DNA of 64,000 bases, from the NCBI GenBank assembly GCA_052168355.1, contig JBQLZQ010000020.1:1-64000 (forward strand), in the 5' to 3' direction. The stretch's first letter is position 1. The number at the start of each line of letters is the position of its first letter. The notes under the pieces were generated by a model, which was given only the letters and a program-made list of their open reading frames with translations, ran no database searches and was not told where the DNA came from. Origin of the DNA: JBQLZQ01 sp052168355 (GTDB taxonomy: Bacteria; Pseudomonadota; Alphaproteobacteria; DSM-16000; Inquilinaceae). The translations under genes and the position numbers were made by a program. This document shows positions 8,142 through 16,841 of this stretch, in pieces.

Positions 8142-9272
8142 CTATTTCGCCGTCGCCGGGGTCGTCGCCCCCGCCGGTTCGCGGCGGAACCAGGATTCGA
8201 TCCGCGGTCGGAACATGTTTTCCAACGCACCGGCAAACAGGATCACCAGACCCTGGATAAAGACCACCATCTCCCGCGTGATGCTGGGGATTTCAAAGGC
8301 CAGTTCCGCCCCGCCCTGGTAGAGGGCGCCGAATAGCAGCGCCGCCGCGATGATTCCGGCGGGATGATTGCGGCCCATCAGCGCGACGGCGATGCCGACG
8401 AAACCGTAACCGGCGGTGAAGTTGAGCATCAGGCGGTGCTGGACGCCTAGAATCTCGTTGATGCCGACAAAGCCGGCGAGCGCCCCGGACAGGAGCATCG
8501 CCAGGATCATCGTGCGGGCGGGCGAGATGCCGCCGTAAATCGCGGCGCGCGGGTTCTGGCCGACGGTGCGCAGGGCATAGCCCCAGCGCGTGTGCCAGAC
8601 GAACACCCAGACCAGCACGCAGCAGATCAGCGCCCAGACGAACGACAGGTTGAGCGGCGACCGGGCGATATCGATACCGATCCAGCCCAGCATCTCGTGC
8701 ATGAAGGGCAGATGGGTGTGGTCCACGAACGGCCGGCTCTCGGGCGATTGCTGACCCGGCCGGATCAGCACGTTGACCATCAGATAAACCATCAGCGCCG
8801 CGGCGATGAAGTTGAACATGATGGTCGTGATGACGATGTGGCTGCCGCGCTTGGCCTGCAAATAGGCCGGGATGAACGCCCAGGCCGCCCCGAACAGGGC
8901 CGCCGCGGCGATGGCCAGCGGCAGGATCAGCACGAAGGGCAAGGCGTCGAGATAGAGCGCCACCAGCCCGACGCCCAGGCCGCCGATATAGGCTTGGCCT
9001 TCGCCGCCGATGTTGAACAGGCCGCAATGAAAGGCCATCGCCACGCACAGGCCGGTAAAGATAAAGTTGGTCGTGTAGTAGAGGGTGAACCCCCAGGCCT
9101 CGGCATAGCCGAACGCCCCGTAAACAAGCCAGCGTACCGCCTCGACCGGGCTTTCGCCGATGGCCAGCACCACCAGCCCGGCGATCAGAAACGCCAGGGT
9201 CACGTTGATCAGCGGAATCAGCCCGATGCTGACCCAGCGCGGCACGTCGGCGCCGCCGCCCAGCACGCTCAT
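8142..9272 (-). CDS. Nucleoside ABC transporter permease 1
   Basis: A 376-residue inner-membrane permease, longer than its partner as usual in this family (NupB/YufP type). Recognisable segments are FNIGGEGQAYIGGLG near residue 90 and VGQNPRAAIYGGIS in the cytoplasmic loop that contacts the ATPase. Its ATG overlaps the ATPase stop codon as ATGA, so the two are translationally coupled. Confidence 0.91.
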   Translation of the reverse strand: MSVLGGGADVPRWVSIGLIPLINVTLAFLIAGLVVLAIGESPVEAVRWLVYGAFGYAEAWGFTLYYTTNFIFTGLCVAMAFHCGLFNIGGEGQAYIGGLGVGLVALYLDALPFVLILPLAIAAAALFGAAWAFIPAYLQAKRGSHIVITTIMFNFIAAALMVYLMVNVLIRPGQQSPESRPFVDHTHLPFMHEMLGWIGIDIARSPLNLSFVWALICCVLVWVFVWHTRWGYALRTVGQNPRAAIYGGISPARTMILAMLLSGALAGFVGINEILGVQHRLMLNFTAGYGFVGIAVALMGRNHPAGIIAAALLFGALYQGGAELAFEIPSITREMVVFIQGLVILFAGALENMFRPRIESWFRREPAGATTPATAK

Positions 9273-10894
9273 GCCGGCGCGCCGGCGGGCGCCGTCTCCC
9301 CTATCGGTGCCCCGGGCCGATCGGGTGCGACCCCGGCCATCATCAGGCCGAGCATCTGCTCCGTCGCCTCGGCCGGATCCACCTCGCCGACGATGTTGCC
9401 GTCGAACATAACCAGGATGCGGTCGGACAGGGACCGGATCTCGTCCAGTTCGACCGAGACCAGAAGCACCGCGGCCCCCTGATCGCGCATGTCGATCAGC
9501 CGCTTATGGATGAATTCGATGGCCCCGATGTCGACGCCGCGTGTCGGTTGGCCGACCAGCAGCAGGGTGGGCTGGCGTTCCAGCTCGCGGGCGACGATGA
9601 TCTTTTGCTGGTTGCCGCCGGAAAAGTTGGCGGCCTTGAGGTGTGGATTGGGCGGTCGGACGTCGAAATCGGCCATGTAACGGGCGCAGGTTTCGACGAT
9701 GGTCGATCCATCCATCAGCACCCGTCCGTTGTAGGCGGGGGCGTCGTGATAGCCCAGGATGGCGTTCTCCGATGCCTCGAAGCTGGCCACCAGCCCCTCG
9801 TGCAGCCGGTCCTCGGGCACATGCGCCAGGCCTAGCCGGCGCATGCCGGCGGCATCCCGGGCGCCGACGGCGCGGGTATCGGTGCCGTCGATCATGATCT
9901 GCCCCGATGTCGGCTGCAGAATACCCGCCAGGGTGGCGAGAAGCTCCGACTGGCCGTTCCCCGAGACGCCCGCGATGCCCACGATTTCCCCCGCCCGCGC
10001 CGTGAAGGACACACCCTTGACCCGCCGGACGCCCAGCCGGTCGACCACCTCCAGGCCGCGTACGTCGAGGATGGTTCGGCCGGGCCGGGCCGGTGGCTTG
10101 TCGACGCGCAGCAGGACCGTGCGCCCGACCATCAGTTCGGCCAGATGTTCCTGATCGGTGTCGGCGGTGGCGACGTTGGCCGCCACCTGGCCCTGGCGCA
10201 TGACCGTCACATGGTCGGTGATGGCCATGATCTCGCGCAGCTTGTGGGTAATCAGGATGATGGTCTTGCCCTGCTGGCGCAGGGTGTCGAGGATGCGGAA
10301 CAGCTGGTCGGCTTCCTGCGGCGTGAGCACGCCCGTGGGCTCGTCGAGGATGAGGATGTCGGCGCCGCGATAGAGCGCCTTGAGGATCTCCACCCGCTGC
10401 TGCAGGCCGACCGGAAGATCGCCGACCAGGGCATCGGGATCGACGTCCAAATTGTAATCGCGCTCCAGCCGATCCAGTTCGGCCCGCACATGCGCACGGC
10501 CCCGGCGCAGCAGCATGCCGCCCTCGCTGCCCAGCATGACGTTTTCCAGCACGGTGAAGGTGTCGACCAGCATGAAATGCTGATGGACCATGCCGATGCC
10601 CGCCGCGATGGCGTCGTCCGGGCTTTTGATCGTGACCGGAGTTCCGTTGATCAGGATCTCGCCGCGGTCCGCCTGATAGAAGCCGTACAGAATGCTCATC
10701 AAGGTGGACTTGCCGGCGCCGTTCTCGCCGATGATGCCGTGAACGGTGCCCTTGGCGACGGTCAGTGACACGTCGCGGTTGGCGCGCACCGGGCCAAAGC
10801 TCTTGTCGACACCGCGCAACTCGATGGCCGGCGCGGTCGGCGGGGTCTCACCGCCGACCGGCCGCTGGGTCCGATGACCGGTCCCGGTTGCCAC
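9269..10894 (-). CDS. Nucleoside ABC transporter ATP-binding protein
   Basis: A 541-residue protein with two fused ABC ATPase domains, as in sugar and nucleoside importers of the RbsA/NupA type. Domain 1 (about 20-260) has the Walker A GENGAGKST, a degenerate signature LPVGLQQ, and Walker B ILILDEPTGVLTP. Domain 2 (about 270-520) has a weaker P-loop, GVSGNGQSE, and the signature FSGGNQQK, typical of the second half of such proteins. The start codon is GTG. It lies 21 bases after the binding-protein gene and overlaps permease 1 by 4 bases. Confidence 0.92.
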   Translation of the reverse strand: MATGTGHRTQRPVGGETPPTAPAIELRGVDKSFGPVRANRDVSLTVAKGTVHGIIGENGAGKSTLMSILYGFYQADRGEILINGTPVTIKSPDDAIAAGIGMVHQHFMLVDTFTVLENVMLGSEGGMLLRRGRAHVRAELDRLERDYNLDVDPDALVGDLPVGLQQRVEILKALYRGADILILDEPTGVLTPQEADQLFRILDTLRQQGKTIILITHKLREIMAITDHVTVMRQGQVAANVATADTDQEHLAELMVGRTVLLRVDKPPARPGRTILDVRGLEVVDRLGVRRVKGVSFTARAGEIVGIAGVSGNGQSELLATLAGILQPTSGQIMIDGTDTRAVGARDAAGMRRLGLAHVPEDRLHEGLVASFEASENAILGYHDAPAYNGRVLMDGSTIVETCARYMADFDVRPPNPHLKAANFSGGNQQKIIVARELERQPTLLLVGQPTRGVDIGAIEFIHKRLIDMRDQGAAVLLVSVELDEIRSLSDRILVMFDGNIVGEVDPAEATEQMLGLMMAGVAPDRPGAPIGETAPAGAPA

Positions 10895-10915
10895 GGCCGC
10901 GCTTTGGATCGGCCG

Positions 10916-11920
10916 TCAGTAGCTACAGCGGTTGTTCTCGCGATAGTCGACGACCGAGATTTCGCCGCTGATGATGGCGTCGCGGGCCTCTTCGAGCTGC
11001 TGGATCATCTCAGGCGTCACCAGATCGGCATTGTATTCGTCCAGCGCCCAGCCCACGCCTTCCTCGGCCAGCCCAAGGTTCTGGATGCCGGCCTCCCAGG
11101 ATCCGTCCATCGCCGACTTGAAGGCGTTGTAGGCAGCCACGTCGACACGCTTGAGCATCGAGGTCAGCATCGTGCCGGGATGAAGGTAGTTCTGGTTGCT
11201 GTCGACGCCGATGGCGAGGTTGCCGGTGTCGGCCGCCGCCTGCAGGACGCCGATGCCGGTGGCCCCGGCGGCGGCATAGACCACGTCGGCGCCGCGATCG
11301 AACTGGCTGCGCGCCAGCTCCCCGCCCCGGCCGGGATCGTTCCAGGCGGCCGGCGTGGTCCCGGTCATGTTCTCGAACACCTGGATGTTGGGATCGATGT
11401 GATGCACGCCCTGCTCGTAACCGCAGGCAAAGGCGCTGATCAGCGGGATGTCCATGCCGCCGACGAACCCGACCGCATTGGTTTCGGTTTTCAAGCCAGC
11501 CAGCATGCCGACCAGGAAACTGCCTTCCTGTTCCTTGAACACCACCGACTGGACGTTGGGCAGGTCGACCACGGCGTCGATGATGGTGAAATTGACGTCG
11601 GGATACTCCTTGGCCACGACCTCCACCGCCGGCGCCTGGGCAAAGCCCACGGCGATCACGATATCGGCGCCGTTGCGGGCCATGCGGCGCAGCGCCTGCT
11701 CGCGCTGGCTTTCGTTGGTGACCTCGAATTCCTCGTAGGCGATACCCGTTTCCTCGCGGAACCGCTCCACGCCGTTGTAAATGCCTTCGTTGAACGACCG
11801 GTCGAACTTCCCGCCCATGTCGAAGACGACGGCGGGGGAAATGTCCTGCGCGGCGGCGACACCAACACCGAGCGCGGTGGACAGGGCCGCCGCGGCGGCT
11901 ACCGTGATCAGGCTTCTCAT
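10916..11920 (-). CDS. BMP-family nucleoside-binding lipoprotein-like protein
   Basis: A 334-residue periplasmic solute-binding protein of the BmpA/PnrA family, which bind purine nucleosides. The chosen start (MRSLITV) gives a classical signal peptide cut near AAAQ-D at about residue 24. No lipobox cysteine is present, so it is probably soluble. AGGGAG lies about 11 bases upstream. The mature protein begins with SPAVVFDMGGKFDRSFNEG, the family's opening motif. First gene of the binding protein-ATPase-permease-permease-cdd-pnp operon. Confidence 0.92.
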   Translation of the reverse strand: MRSLITVAAAAALSTALGVGVAAAQDISPAVVFDMGGKFDRSFNEGIYNGVERFREETGIAYEEFEVTNESQREQALRRMARNGADIVIAVGFAQAPAVEVVAKEYPDVNFTIIDAVVDLPNVQSVVFKEQEGSFLVGMLAGLKTETNAVGFVGGMDIPLISAFACGYEQGVHHIDPNIQVFENMTGTTPAAWNDPGRGGELARSQFDRGADVVYAAAGATGIGVLQAAADTGNLAIGVDSNQNYLHPGTMLTSMLKRVDVAAYNAFKSAMDGSWEAGIQNLGLAEEGVGWALDEYNADLVTPEMIQQLEEARDAIISGEISVVDYRENNRCSY

Positions 11921-11954
11921 TGGAATTATCGCTCCCTGTTGCGAATTGACTGCG

Positions 11955-11964
11955 GCAACGTTGC
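11955..11964. promoter_or_regulatory. GCAACGTTGC palindrome upstream of the nucleoside transporter operon
   Basis: A perfect 10-bp inverted repeat with a central CG lies 35 bases before the start codon of the binding-protein gene. LacI/PurR-family operators have this symmetry and central CG. No LacI-type regulator is in the window, so operator function is inference. Confidence 0.3.
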
Positions 11965-12032
11965 TGTAGCGAACCATAACCGCGAAGACCGGCCGGCAGA
12001 AGGACTAATTCACCGGCCTTTTTCGAGCCGGC

Positions 12033-12977
12033 TCAGCCCCCATCCGGCCGTTCCGGCGCCGACCGGCCGGCCATCTCGAACAGCCATGTCCGCATGGCCG
12101 CGATGCGGGGCTGGTCGGCCCGGGCTTCCGGCGACACCACGTAGTATGCGTAGTCGGCCGGCCGGCTGAGACCGAACAGCGGCACCAGCGCCCCGCTGCG
12201 CAGCTGGTCCGCGATCAGGACGCTGCGGCCGATGGCGATACCCAGACCGGCCAGGGCGGCGTTGATCGTGAGATTCGAATGTCCATAGGCGTGTCCGGCA
12301 TCGGCATCGACATCCGTCAGCCTGGCGGCGCGCAGCCAGGTACGCCAGGACAACCAGGGCTCCGTCGCGGTCACGCCCAGATCGTGCAACAGGGTGTGCC
12401 GGCGGATGTCGCCGATCTCGCGCAGCGGCGGGTCCCCGTCCCGCAAGGCGGGAACGCAGACCGGCATCACCTCTTCCGTCATCAGAAGGTCCGCCCTCAG
12501 ACCGGGGTAGCGGCCCGCGCCGTAGCGGATGGCCATGTCGGCCTCTCCGGCCTGGAAGTGGACGGGCCTGTCCTCCGCCAGCAGTGTCAGATCGACCTCG
12601 GGGTGGCGGCGGTGGAAGTCAGGCAGGCGCGGCGCCAGCCAGCAGACCGCCAGCGAGGGGAGGACGCTGATCGTCAGGCGCCCCGCCGTTTCCCGATCGG
12701 CCGCCAGACCGGCGGCCCGGGCCAGACGGTCGAAGCCGTCGGTCAGGCCGGGCAGGAGGGCGCGGCCATCGTCGGTCAGGGCCAGCCCGTTGGCCAGCCG
12801 GCGGAACAGGGCGCGCCCCAGATCGGCCTCCAGCGCCTTGACCTGATGGCTGACGGCGGCCGGGGTGACCGACAGTTCGGCCGAGGCCTTCACGAAGCTG
12901 AGGTGGCGAGCCGCGGCCTCGAACGCGCGCAGGGCCGTCAAGGGCGGCAGGCGGCGCAGGCTCATCCCAACAGGCAC
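12033..12977 (-). CDS. LysR-family transcriptional regulator (GcvA-like)
   Basis: A 314-residue DNA-binding regulator. The N-terminal helix-turn-helix spans about residues 10-70, with LTALRAFEAAARHLSF and VTPAAVSHQVKALE typical of the GcvA/AmpR branch. A type 2 periplasmic-binding-like effector domain (about 95-300) follows. The first in-frame start is a GTG at 12977; an ATG at 12965 (MSLRRLPPL) is just as plausible. It is divergent from the DUF1127 gene and co-oriented with the nucleoside transporter operon 112 bases downstream, so either could be a target. The effector is unknown. Confidence 0.88.
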   Translation of the reverse strand: MPVGMSLRRLPPLTALRAFEAAARHLSFVKASAELSVTPAAVSHQVKALEADLGRALFRRLANGLALTDDGRALLPGLTDGFDRLARAAGLAADRETAGRLTISVLPSLAVCWLAPRLPDFHRRHPEVDLTLLAEDRPVHFQAGEADMAIRYGAGRYPGLRADLLMTEEVMPVCVPALRDGDPPLREIGDIRRHTLLHDLGVTATEPWLSWRTWLRAARLTDVDADAGHAYGHSNLTINAALAGLGIAIGRSVLIADQLRSGALVPLFGLSRPADYAYYVVSPEARADQPRIAAMRTWLFEMAGRSAPERPDGG

Positions 12978-13118
12978 CCTATAGGAACAAATTTTCTAAG
13001 CCTCATGGCGAGAAACTATCGTTTGCGACCCCTCCAGAACAAGTGCATTTATGGGGTCGAGCGCGCTCACTTTTTTTGGACGATCAACCTGTCCCACACG
13101 GGACGCAGGAGGTGAGCC

Positions 13119-13343
13119 ATGTTGAAATCTGGTGCTCCACACGCTTTATCGACGTCCATCGGGCCCTTGTTCTCCGGGGTCGTGGGCCTGATGACCGACA
13201 TCGCCGACACGGTGTTCGTCTGGCATGCGCGGTATCGTCAGAGACGGCAGCTGGCGGCCCTTCCCCCCCGCATGCTGAAAGATCTGGGCATTCACGCCGC
13301 GGACGCCGGACGGGAGGCTGCCAAGCCCTTCTGGCGCCCGTGA
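13119..13343 (+). CDS. DUF1127 small protein
   Basis: A 74-residue protein with a C-terminal DUF1127 domain (about 35-74). The Arg-rich stretch RQRRQLAALPPRMLKDLG and the ending REAAKPFW match this family of small arginine-rich alphaproteobacterial and enterobacterial (YjiS-like) proteins, some of which are linked to RNA, phosphate or stress responses. A strong GGAGGTGA lies 5 bases before the ATG. It is divergent from the LysR regulator, which may control it. Confidence 0.85.
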   Translation: MLKSGAPHALSTSIGPLFSGVVGLMTDIADTVFVWHARYRQRRQLAALPPRMLKDLGIHAADAGREAAKPFWRP

Positions 13344-13533
13344 CGACCGATCACCGGGTCCAGATGGTAGCGTCTCCGCGGCCACCCCGCCCGCAACGAC
13401 GCTGCCCCGCCAACCGGCGCCAGGACGCCGCGCGATCACGGAATTTTCACATTTGCCGCGATGTAGGCGACCTGTGGTTCGTGTTACCGTCGATGCCGTA
13501 GACGTTGACCGGAACCTGCCGAAGGGTGTCGCC

Positions 13534-14193
13534 TTGATCCGTCCCACCGTCCCACCGATCGAAGAGTCGGTGGCCGAACAGTTGGCCAACGCCCTGACCC
13601 ACGGGATCGGTGCGGCGCTCAGCCTTGCCGGGCTGGTGGTGCTGGTGGTGTTGGCGACCCTCAACGGAACGGCGCTGCACATCGCCGCCCTGTCGCTTTA
13701 TGGCGGCACGCTGGTTCTGCTCTACTCGGTGTCCACGCTCTATCATTCGGTCCGCGGCCAACGGGCCAGAACGGTGCTGGGCGTGCTGGACCATATGGCG
13801 ATCTTTCTGCTGATCGCCGGCAGCTATACGCCCTTTGCCCTGATCAGCATGGGCGGGCCGTGGGGTTGGGGCCTGTTTGGGGCCATCTGGACACTGGCCG
13901 TGGCCGGCGTGGTCTTCAAGCTGTTGCATCGGAACCATGGCAGGCGTGTGCTGGTCTCGCTGTACCTGGCGATGGGGTGGATCATCCTGATCGCCGCCGG
14001 CCAGTTGTGGAGCGCGGTCGGCCCCGGGGGCATCGCCTGGCTGATGTTGGGCGGGGCCGCCTACACCACCGGCATCCTGTTCTATGTGTGGGACCGCATG
14101 CCCTTCAATCACGCGGTCTGGCACGTCTTTGTGATGGCCGGGAGCGCCTGCCACTTCGTCGCGGTCTCGCTGTACGCGTTGCCGCAGCCCTGA
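13534..14193 (+). CDS. Hemolysin III / PAQR-family membrane protein
   Basis: A 219-residue inner-membrane protein with about seven hydrophobic segments. Family marks are EQLANALTHGIGAALS near the start, the LYHS motif in STLYHSVRG, LDHMAIFLLIAGSYTP, and a C-terminal histidine in HAVWHVFVMAGSACH; together these give the three metal-binding histidines of the PAQR/hydrolase-like superfamily. I chose the TTG at 13534 because AAGGG lies 7 bases upstream and the length fits; the frame stays open to 13453. Function in bacteria is poorly defined. Confidence 0.87.
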   Translation: MIRPTVPPIEESVAEQLANALTHGIGAALSLAGLVVLVVLATLNGTALHIAALSLYGGTLVLLYSVSTLYHSVRGQRARTVLGVLDHMAIFLLIAGSYTPFALISMGGPWGWGLFGAIWTLAVAGVVFKLLHRNHGRRVLVSLYLAMGWIILIAAGQLWSAVGPGGIAWLMLGGAAYTTGILFYVWDRMPFNHAVWHVFVMAGSACHFVAVSLYALPQP

Positions 14194-14388
14194 CGGCCGC
14201 CGCCGACGGCGAAAGGGGGCGGCGGAACCGCCGCGCGGCCGGCCCCCGGTCACCCCGGCGTCACGTCCATGTGATGGCCCATGAGCGCATTTCTGGTGCG
14301 AGCGGCGGAATAGCTCCCCTATGGTCCGCGCGCGCTGACGGCATGGTGGTCCGTCACGCGCCACTTCGTCGATCAGGGGACACTCGTC

Positions 14389-15426
14389 ATGACGCCCAGG
14401 TCAAAACCGGACACGCCGCGCAAGCGGATCAACCTTGCCCTGCAGGGGGGCGGCGCCCACGGGGCCTTCACCTGGGGGGTTATCGACCGCCTGCTCGAGG
14501 ACGGGCGCATCGATATCGAGGGCATCAGCGGCACCAGCGCCGGGGCGATGAACGCCGCCGTGCTGGCCTACGGGCTGGCCACGGGCGGACATCAGGGCGG
14601 ACGCGACGCGCTGGCCGACTTCTGGCACCGCACGTCAGAGGCGGCCCGCCTGTCGCCGCTGCGGCCGAGCCCCATGGACCGCTGGTTCACCGTCGGCAAC
14701 ATGGACCTGTCGCCAAGCTGGATGCTGTACGACAATATGTCCCGGGTGCTCAGCCCCTATCAGTTCAACCCGACAAACATCAACCCGCTGCGCGACGTCG
14801 TCGCGGCGACGATCGATTTCGACATCCTGTGCGAAACCGACGCGGTCAAGCTGTTCCTGTGCGCGACCAATGTGCGGACCGGCCGCATCAAGATCTTCAA
14901 GGGGCGGGAACTCAGCGTCGACGCGGTGCTGGCATCGGCCTGCCTGCCCTTTCTGTTCCACGCCGTCCATGTCGACGGCGAGGACTATTGGGATGGCGGC
15001 TATATGGGCAACCCGCCCCTGTATCCGTTGATCTACCACACGGACTGCAACGACGTTCTGTTGGTGCAGATCAACCCGGTGGGGATCGACCAGGTGCCGC
15101 GCAGCGCGCGATCCATTCTCGACCGGATCAACACCCTGTCCTTCAACTCGTCGCTGATGCGCGAGATGCGGGCGATCTCGTTCGTCACCAAGCTGATCGA
15201 CGAAGGGTCGCTGGACGGTGACCGGTACAAGCGCCTGAACATCCACGCCATCGACGCCGAGCCGGAAATGGCCAAGCTGAGCGTGTCGTCCAAGCTCAAC
15301 GCCGACCAGGAATTCCTGGGCTGGCTGTTCCGCCTGGGACGCGACCGCGCCGCGCAATGGCTGGACAGCCATTTCGACAAGATCAATAAGGAGACGTCGA
15401 CGGATATCGCGCAGAAGTTCCTTTGA
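14389..15426 (+). CDS. Patatin-like phospholipase
   Basis: A 345-residue lipid acyl hydrolase. The oxyanion-hole motif GGGAHGAFTWG (about 20-30), the nucleophile elbow GTSAG with Ser50 and the catalytic Asp202 in WDGGYMG form the Ser-Asp dyad of the patatin family. No signal peptide is seen, so it probably works in the cytoplasm or at the inner membrane. AGGGGA lies 9 bases before the ATG. The substrate is not predictable; some relatives act as polyhydroxybutyrate-related or phospholipid lipases. The cyclase gene follows after 33 bases. Confidence 0.9.
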   Translation: MTPRSKPDTPRKRINLALQGGGAHGAFTWGVIDRLLEDGRIDIEGISGTSAGAMNAAVLAYGLATGGHQGGRDALADFWHRTSEAARLSPLRPSPMDRWFTVGNMDLSPSWMLYDNMSRVLSPYQFNPTNINPLRDVVAATIDFDILCETDAVKLFLCATNVRTGRIKIFKGRELSVDAVLASACLPFLFHAVHVDGEDYWDGGYMGNPPLYPLIYHTDCNDVLLVQINPVGIDQVPRSARSILDRINTLSFNSSLMREMRAISFVTKLIDEGSLDGDRYKRLNIHAIDAEPEMAKLSVSSKLNADQEFLGWLFRLGRDRAAQWLDSHFDKINKETSTDIAQKFL

Positions 15427-15459
15427 GCCGTCGGCGGGTTTGCGACGGGGGAGGCCGTG

Positions 15460-16824
15460 ATGCGGGCATTGATACCACGAAGCCTGACCGCCAACCTTGG
15501 CACCGGCGGCAGTTTGAGCGCCCTGCCCACCCGGGTCCGCCGCCTGGTCGAAGCCCAGGAGCTGCGCAGCGAAAGACTGATCGGCTGGACCCAGCTTGCG
15601 ATCGTCCTGATCTTCGCGACGCTTTACGCCGTTGCGCCAAAACCCACCGATGCGATCGCCGCCATGTTCCAGCCCGTGCCCATGGCGCTGGGAGCCTATC
15701 TGGTGTTCACATTGGTGCGGCTGGGCCTCAGCTATGTCGGCTATCTGCCGGGCTGGCTGCTGGTGCTGTCGATGCTGGTCGATGTGGGGCTGCTGCTCGG
15801 CCTGATCTGGTCGTTTCATCTGCAGTACCAGCAACCGGCGGCGTTCTATCTGAAGATCCCGACCTTCATCTACATCTTCGTGTTCATCTCCCTGCGCGCG
15901 CTGCGGTTCGACCCCCGGTTCGTCCTCAGCGTCGGGCTGTTCGCCGCCGTCGGTTGGGCGGGCATGGTCGCCTACGCCCTGTGGGACGGGGGACCGCAGG
16001 CGATGACCCGCAACTTCGTCGACTACCTGACCGGCAACTACATCCTGCTGGGGGCGGAGATCGACAAGCTGTCGACCCTGCTGGTGGTCACCTTCCTGTT
16101 GACCTTTGCGCTGTGGCGGGGGCGCCGAACGCTGTTGCTGGCGGTGCGTCAGGAAACGGCGGCGCGGGACATGCGGCGCTTTCTGTCGCGCGGCGTGGCG
16201 GAGGCGATCACCGACTCCGAAGACACCGTCGATGCCGGCATGGCGGAGCGGCGCGAGGCCGCGATCATGATGCTCGACATCCGCGGCTTCACAAGGTTTT
16301 CGGCAACCGTTCCGCCGGAGGACGTGGTCGCCATGCTGACCAGCCTGCACGAACGGGTGCTGCCCCTGATCCAGGGTCACAACGGCGTTGTCGACAAGTT
16401 CCTGGGCGACGGCGTGATGGCCACCTTCGGCGCGGTCCAGGCGTCGCCGACCGCCGCCGCCGACGCCGTCCGCGCGCTGGTCGCGGCGATGGCGGAGGCC
16501 CAGGCGTGGACGGCGTCCATGGTCCAGGCCGGTGTCGCCGCCCCGCTGACGGTCAATGGGGCGGTCGCCGCCGGACCCATCGTGTTCGCCACCCTGGGGT
16601 TCGCCGACCGGCTGGAATACACGGTCATCGGCGAGGCCGCGAACCTGGCGGCGAAGCTGGAGAAGCACAACAAGGCAGAGGGGGTGAGCGCCCTCACGGC
16701 CAAGGCGACCTACGACGCGGCCGTCGCCCAGGGCTATGTTCCGGCCACGCCGCACGAGCATCGACCGGGCAGGACCGTCGCGGGAGTCGCGGCGCCGCTG
16801 GATCTTGTCGTGCTGACGGCCTGA
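15460..16824 (+). CDS. Membrane adenylate/guanylate cyclase
   Basis: A 454-residue class III nucleotidyl cyclase. The first 215 residues hold about six membrane segments; the cyclase homology domain follows (about 255-430). Metal-binding aspartates lie in MMLDIRGFTRF and in KFLGDGVMATFG. EYTVIGEAANLAAKLE contains the asparagine/arginine transition-state region. The membrane part may sense an external signal and control cAMP (or cGMP) synthesis. A GGGGGAGG site 5 bases upstream fixes the ATG. It ends 17 bases before the convergent phytase-like gene. Confidence 0.9.
   Translation: MRALIPRSLTANLGTGGSLSALPTRVRRLVEAQELRSERLIGWTQLAIVLIFATLYAVAPKPTDAIAAMFQPVPMALGAYLVFTLVRLGLSYVGYLPGWLLVLSMLVDVGLLLGLIWSFHLQYQQPAAFYLKIPTFIYIFVFISLRALRFDPRFVLSVGLFAAVGWAGMVAYALWDGGPQAMTRNFVDYLTGNYILLGAEIDKLSTLLVVTFLLTFALWRGRRTLLLAVRQETAARDMRRFLSRGVAEAITDSEDTVDAGMAERREAAIMMLDIRGFTRFSATVPPEDVVAMLTSLHERVLPLIQGHNGVVDKFLGDGVMATFGAVQASPTAAADAVRALVAAMAEAQAWTASMVQAGVAAPLTVNGAVAAGPIVFATLGFADRLEYTVIGEAANLAAKLEKHNKAEGVSALTAKATYDAAVAQGYVPATPHEHRPGRTVAGVAAPLDLVVLTA
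16538..16568 (+). repeat. Copy A of a 31-bp repeat (inside the cyclase gene)
   Basis: Thirty of these 31 bases recur at 18342-18372 in the same orientation, including an unbroken run of 20. This copy encodes part of APLTVNGAVA of the cyclase domain, so it is probably the source copy. Confidence 0.75.
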
Positions 16825-16841
16825 CGACCGGCCGCTTCATT

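Noticed and set aside
14635..16761. 708-codon minus-strand frame opposite the patatin and cyclase genes
   Set aside because: Spans two genes with clear catalytic motifs on the plus strand and shows no domain.
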